Assembly (NCBI GenBank): GCA_013821025.1
Contig: JACDHN010000093.1
Span: forward strand, 1 to 8,482
Source of the DNA: Acidimicrobiia bacterium
GTDB taxonomy: Bacteria; Actinomycetota; Acidimicrobiia; Acidimicrobiales; Ilumatobacteraceae
Length of the DNA: 8,482 nt
Reading direction: 5' to 3'
Shown piece by piece: positions 6,065-8,482 of the stretch (position 1 is the first letter of the stretch; each line of letters begins with the position of its first letter). The position numbers and the translations under genes were made by a program. The notes beneath the pieces are model-generated. The model searched no databases, was not told the DNA's origin, and worked only from the letters and a program-made list of their open reading frames with translations.

Positions 6065-7615
6065 GTGGTCGTCGTCCTGCACCGTCACGATCAGCTCGAC
6101 CTCGACGCGTACTGGCAGGTGGTCGGGGGGAACGAGGCGGTCGAGCTGGACAGCACCGTGCTGCGCCACGTCGACGAGCGGCGGGCAGCGATGGAACGCC
6201 ACCTCGCCGGCGGAGCTCTCGCCTACGGCGTGAACACCGGACTCGGCTACTTCTCAAACCGCATCGTTGCCGAGCAGGGCCGGTCGACGTTGCAGCGCTC
6301 GATCCTCGTCGGTCGAGCGGTCGGCGTCGGGCCACCGCTGTCCGAGCGAGTCGTGCGGGCGACGATGCTCGTCAGGCTGGTGGGCTTCCTCGGCGGTTAC
6401 ACCGGGGTCAGCGCCGCGCTCTGCAGCTTCCTCGCCGATCGCTTGAACGACCGGTGGTATCCGGTGGTCCCGGCTAGCCGGCCTGGCACGGCGGGCGAGA
6501 CGACCCCGCTGTGCCATCTGTTCCAGACGCTGATCGGTGAGGGTGAGGTGCTGATCGACGGCCAGCGCGTTCCTGCTGGCGAGGCGCTCACCGCCAGGGG
6601 CGTCGAGCCGTACCGGCTCGGCAGCAAGGAAGGGCTGGCGCTGATCAACGGGGCGCCGCTGGCGCCAGCGCTTGCGGCCGACCTGTTCCGTCGATGCACG
6701 CACGCCCTCGACCACGCAACGATGCTCGGCGCACTGACGGCGGCGATCATCGACACGTCGTGGCGTCCGTACTCGATGCGCATCGGACGGCTCAAGGGCG
6801 ACGTCGGCCAGCAGCATGTGCACGCCCAGCTGCAATGGTTGGCGCACGGCGCCGAGCCCGATGCTGCGGCTGCGGCGTCGAGCGGCGGCTCGCAGGCGCC
6901 GGTGTCGATCCGTGTCCTGCCGCAGGTGCACGGCGCCGCTGGCGACGTGCTCGACCATCTTCGGCGCCAGGTGGAGCGCGAGCTGCAGGCGGTCACCGAC
7001 AGCCCGCTTTACCTCGACGCTGCCGACGGCGAGCCCGAGGGGTTCTACCCGAGCGGGAACTTCCACGCCCAGGCGCTCTCCCTGGCGCTCGACAGTGCCG
7101 CCATCGCCATGACACAGGTGGCATCGCTGAGCGAGAAGCGGTTGCACCGGCTGCTCGACTCCCGGTTCTCCGGCCTGCCTGACCAACTGGTCGCCCGCCA
7201 AGGGCACGGCGACAGCGGACTGGTCTCACTGCACAAGGCAGTCGTCGGCCTCGGCGCGGAGAACCGGATGCTGTCGGCGCCGGCGTCAGTGCATTCAGGC
7301 GACACGTCGTCGGGTCAGGAGGACTTCCAGGCGTTCACGATGTTGGCTGCCGACAAGCTCGATCGCCTGCTGCGCAACGTGGAGCTAGCCCTCGCCCATG
7401 AGCTCGTCGCCTTGGGGCAGGCCCGACGGTTGGTAGCCATGGCCGATCCGGCCGGCGCCGACCTACCGCCGCGATTGGCCTCCGCCATCGGTGCCGTCAT
7501 GAGGGCGTTGCCGGACGTGGCTGCAGACCGCTCCCTCGCCTCGGATGTCGAACTGGCGCTCGATCTGATCGATCGAGGCGCGCTGGTGTCCGACCTCGGT
7601 GCGCACGCGCGTTAG
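6065..7615 (+). CDS. HAL/PAL-family lyase homologue lacking the MIO-forming serine
   Basis: A 516-residue protein of usual family length, related to histidine/phenylalanine ammonia-lyases. Family blocks in order: AYGVNTGLG (53-61), LQRSILVGRAVGVG (76-89), the MIO loop region ending in TPLCHL (147-152), SKEGLALINGAP (187-198, N195), QAPVSIRVLPQVHG (277-290), SPLY then SGNFHAQALSLALD (330-343), SLSEKR (354-359) and SSGQEDFQAF (415-424, E419). The Ala-Ser-Gly that cyclises to MIO reads T142-A143-G144, so the usual electrophile cannot form by the known route. Catalytic Tyr280 (Pseudomonas putida HAL numbering) is V280 and His83 is R84, whereas Tyr53, Asn195, Gln277, Arg283, Phe329 and Glu414 are kept. 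It is either a lyase working without MIO or a non-catalytic paralogue. The GTG at 6065 is chosen because the homology starts soon after; no in-frame ATG lies between the previous stop and residue 43. Tandem with the cyclodeaminase-like and transporter genes. Confidence 0.88.
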   Translation: MVVVLHRHDQLDLDAYWQVVGGNEAVELDSTVLRHVDERRAAMERHLAGGALAYGVNTGLGYFSNRIVAEQGRSTLQRSILVGRAVGVGPPLSERVVRATMLVRLVGFLGGYTGVSAALCSFLADRLNDRWYPVVPASRPGTAGETTPLCHLFQTLIGEGEVLIDGQRVPAGEALTARGVEPYRLGSKEGLALINGAPLAPALAADLFRRCTHALDHATMLGALTAAIIDTSWRPYSMRIGRLKGDVGQQHVHAQLQWLAHGAEPDAAAAASSGGSQAPVSIRVLPQVHGAAGDVLDHLRRQVERELQAVTDSPLYLDAADGEPEGFYPSGNFHAQALSLALDSAAIAMTQVASLSEKRLHRLLDSRFSGLPDQLVARQGHGDSGLVSLHKAVVGLGAENRMLSAPASVHSGDTSSGQEDFQAFTMLAADKLDRLLRNVELALAHELVALGQARRLVAMADPAGADLPPRLASAIGAVMRALPDVAADRSLASDVELALDLIDRGALVSDLGAHAR

Positions 7616-7659
7616 GGTGCGGCACAGAGAACCGGGGAACATTCGTGGGAGGGCGACGA

Positions 7660-7665
7660 AGGGGG
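7660..7665 (+). promoter_or_regulatory. Shine-Dalgarno of the substrate-binding-protein gene
   Basis: AGGGGG lies 7 nt before the ATG at 7673. The 57-bp gap from the lyase stop holds no hairpin. TAGGGT (7613-7618), overlapping the lyase stop, fits TAnnnT but has no evident -35. Confidence 0.65.
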
Positions 7666-7672
7666 ATCAGCG

Positions 7673-8482
7673 ATGAAGCGCAGGCAAGAACGGGTCGACG
7701 CCATCAGGGCCAGGAGCACTGAACGCGAGAACCATCTGATCGACGAGTACCGCTTCGGCAAGATCGGCCGCCGCGAGTTCGTCCGTCGGGCTGCCGTCGC
7801 CGGGATGGGACTCCCGATGGCCGGCTTTCTCGCCGCTGCGTGCGGCCAGGCACGCGATCCACTGGAGCAGGCGGACGAAGCTCAGCAGGGCGCTCCGAGC
7901 AAGGGTGGCACGATCCGCGTCGGCCAGCAGACGCCATCTGGCGCGCTCGACCCCGTCACGGTCAACAACCAGGGCGGTCTCACGGTGCTCGGCCAGACGG
8001 GCGAGTATCTGATCTGGTCCGACCGAGACCTCAAGCCGCAACCGCGCTTAGCCGAGAGCTGGTCGTCCAACGACGACGGAAGCGTTTGGTCCTTCAAGCT
8101 GCGCCAGGGCGCCGTGTTCCACGACGGCAGGACCATGGATGCAGAGGACGTGGTGACCACGTTCGACCGCCTCGCCGATCCCGACAACGGCTCCAACGCC
8201 CTGTCGGCGTTGACGGGTGTGCTCTCGAAGGGAGGTGCAAAGACGGTCGATGCGTCCACGGTGGAGTTCACGCTCGACGCACCGAACGGCAACTTCCCGT
8301 TCCTCACCAGCTCGGACAACTACAACGCCATCATCCTGCCGAAGGACTACGAGGGCGACTGGGAAAAGACGTTCATCGGGACCGGACCATGGAAGCTCGG
8401 CGAGTACCGGCCGGGGGAGGGCATCACCTTGCTCCCCAACGAGCAGTACTGGGACCCGGCCCGCCGGCCGCTGTCCGAGAAG
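7673..8482 (+). CDS. ABC transporter substrate-binding protein, family 5 (peptide/nickel type), Tat lipoprotein, 5' part
   Basis: 270 codons are visible before the window edge; the family usually runs to 500-600 residues. A cytoplasmic N-terminal stretch with ENHLIDEYRFGKIGRREFVR leads into a twin-arginine signal (R33-R34, then FVRRAAVAGMG) and a lipobox-like FLAAAC with C57 as the candidate lipidated Cys. Translocation by Tat and membrane anchoring are therefore likely. The mature part shows the SBP_bac_5 signature, from RLAESWSSNDDGSVWSF (125-141) to LRQGAVFHDGRTMDAEDVV (143-161). A family-typical GTGPWKLGEYRPGE then NEQYWDP lies close to the window end. It would capture an oligopeptide or other small, often cationic or amide-bearing, solute for an ABC importer whose permeases and ATPases should follow downstream. 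Being 57 bp behind the lyase, it probably supplies the substrate of that pathway. The ATG at 7673 is supported by a Shine-Dalgarno and by the Tat signal. Confidence 0.9.
   Translation, partial: MKRRQERVDAIRARSTERENHLIDEYRFGKIGRREFVRRAAVAGMGLPMAGFLAAACGQARDPLEQADEAQQGAPSKGGTIRVGQQTPSGALDPVTVNNQGGLTVLGQTGEYLIWSDRDLKPQPRLAESWSSNDDGSVWSFKLRQGAVFHDGRTMDAEDVVTTFDRLADPDNGSNALSALTGVLSKGGAKTVDASTVEFTLDAPNGNFPFLTSSDNYNAIILPKDYEGDWEKTFIGTGPWKLGEYRPGEGITLLPNEQYWDPARRPLSEK

Noticed and set aside
4998..6335. 445-codon minus-strand open frame opposite the cyclodeaminase-like and lyase genes
   Set aside because: It spans two genes with strong family motifs, is very Arg-rich, and has no start signal.
6488..6496. 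Missing MIO serine as a base-calling error (gcg for tcg)
   Set aside because: A single base would restore Ser, but the Tyr280 and His83 sites and the residues after the triad also differ, which a single error cannot explain. It remains checkable.
6254..7207. Minus-strand open frame opposite the lyase gene
   Set aside because: It is antisense to conserved HAL/PAL blocks and has no motif of its own.
6065..7615. Calling the lyase hutH (histidine ammonia-lyase)
   Set aside because: The MIO serine, Tyr280 and His83 are replaced, and no other hut gene is present; only the superfamily can be supported.
7882..8319. Minus-strand open frame opposite the substrate-binding protein gene
   Set aside because: The plus strand here carries the SBP family-5 signature; the antisense frame has a shadow-type composition.

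Overview
The window reads as chromosomal DNA of a high-GC actinobacterium. G/C dominates third codon positions, Tat signals are common, and several genes have a TAnnnT-like -10 hexamer just upstream of the start codon, as in leaderless actinobacterial genes. The phylum call is inference; Acidimicrobiia-type organisms would fit. I see no tRNA, rRNA, CRISPR array, insertion sequence or phage gene. Coding density is high and the longest gap between genes is about 107 bp.

Left part (1-2722): the 3' end of a DJ-1/PfpI-type gene (+) runs towards a Tat-exported PhoX/DUF839 protein (-). Upstream of PhoX on the same strand is an XRE-type helix-turn-helix regulator with a C-terminal domain I cannot assign. 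Middle (2800-4985): a membrane fatty-acid-desaturase-like protein (+) diverges from the regulator. It converges with a DAO/sarcosine-oxidase-type FAD oxidoreductase (-), and the two coding regions overlap tail to tail by 70 bp. A perfect 10-bp GC hairpin lies 11 nt past the desaturase stop, inside the oxidoreductase gene.

Right part (4986-8482): from a 36-bp divergent intergenic region the FAD oxidoreductase goes left. To the right run an ornithine-cyclodeaminase/mu-crystallin-like gene, a histidine/phenylalanine ammonia-lyase (HAL/PAL) homologue and the start of a Tat-lipoprotein family-5 ABC substrate-binding protein. Their spacing (35 and 57 bp) suggests one unit that acquires and breaks down, or remodels, an amine or amino-acid compound.

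The most interesting feature is the HAL/PAL homologue. It keeps the fold-defining motifs, but the Ala-Ser-Gly triad that forms the MIO electrophile reads Thr-Ala-Gly (residues 142-144). The position of the catalytic Tyr280 is Val and that of HAL His83 is Arg. The cyclodeaminase-like neighbour also lacks the Asp expected in true ornithine cyclodeaminases and has an altered dinucleotide-binding glycine motif. Together with the flavoenzyme and the transporter component, this looks like a non-canonical lyase-based pathway whose substrate cannot be read from the sequence. A quaternary or N-methylated amino acid, by analogy with ergothionase, is one testable idea.
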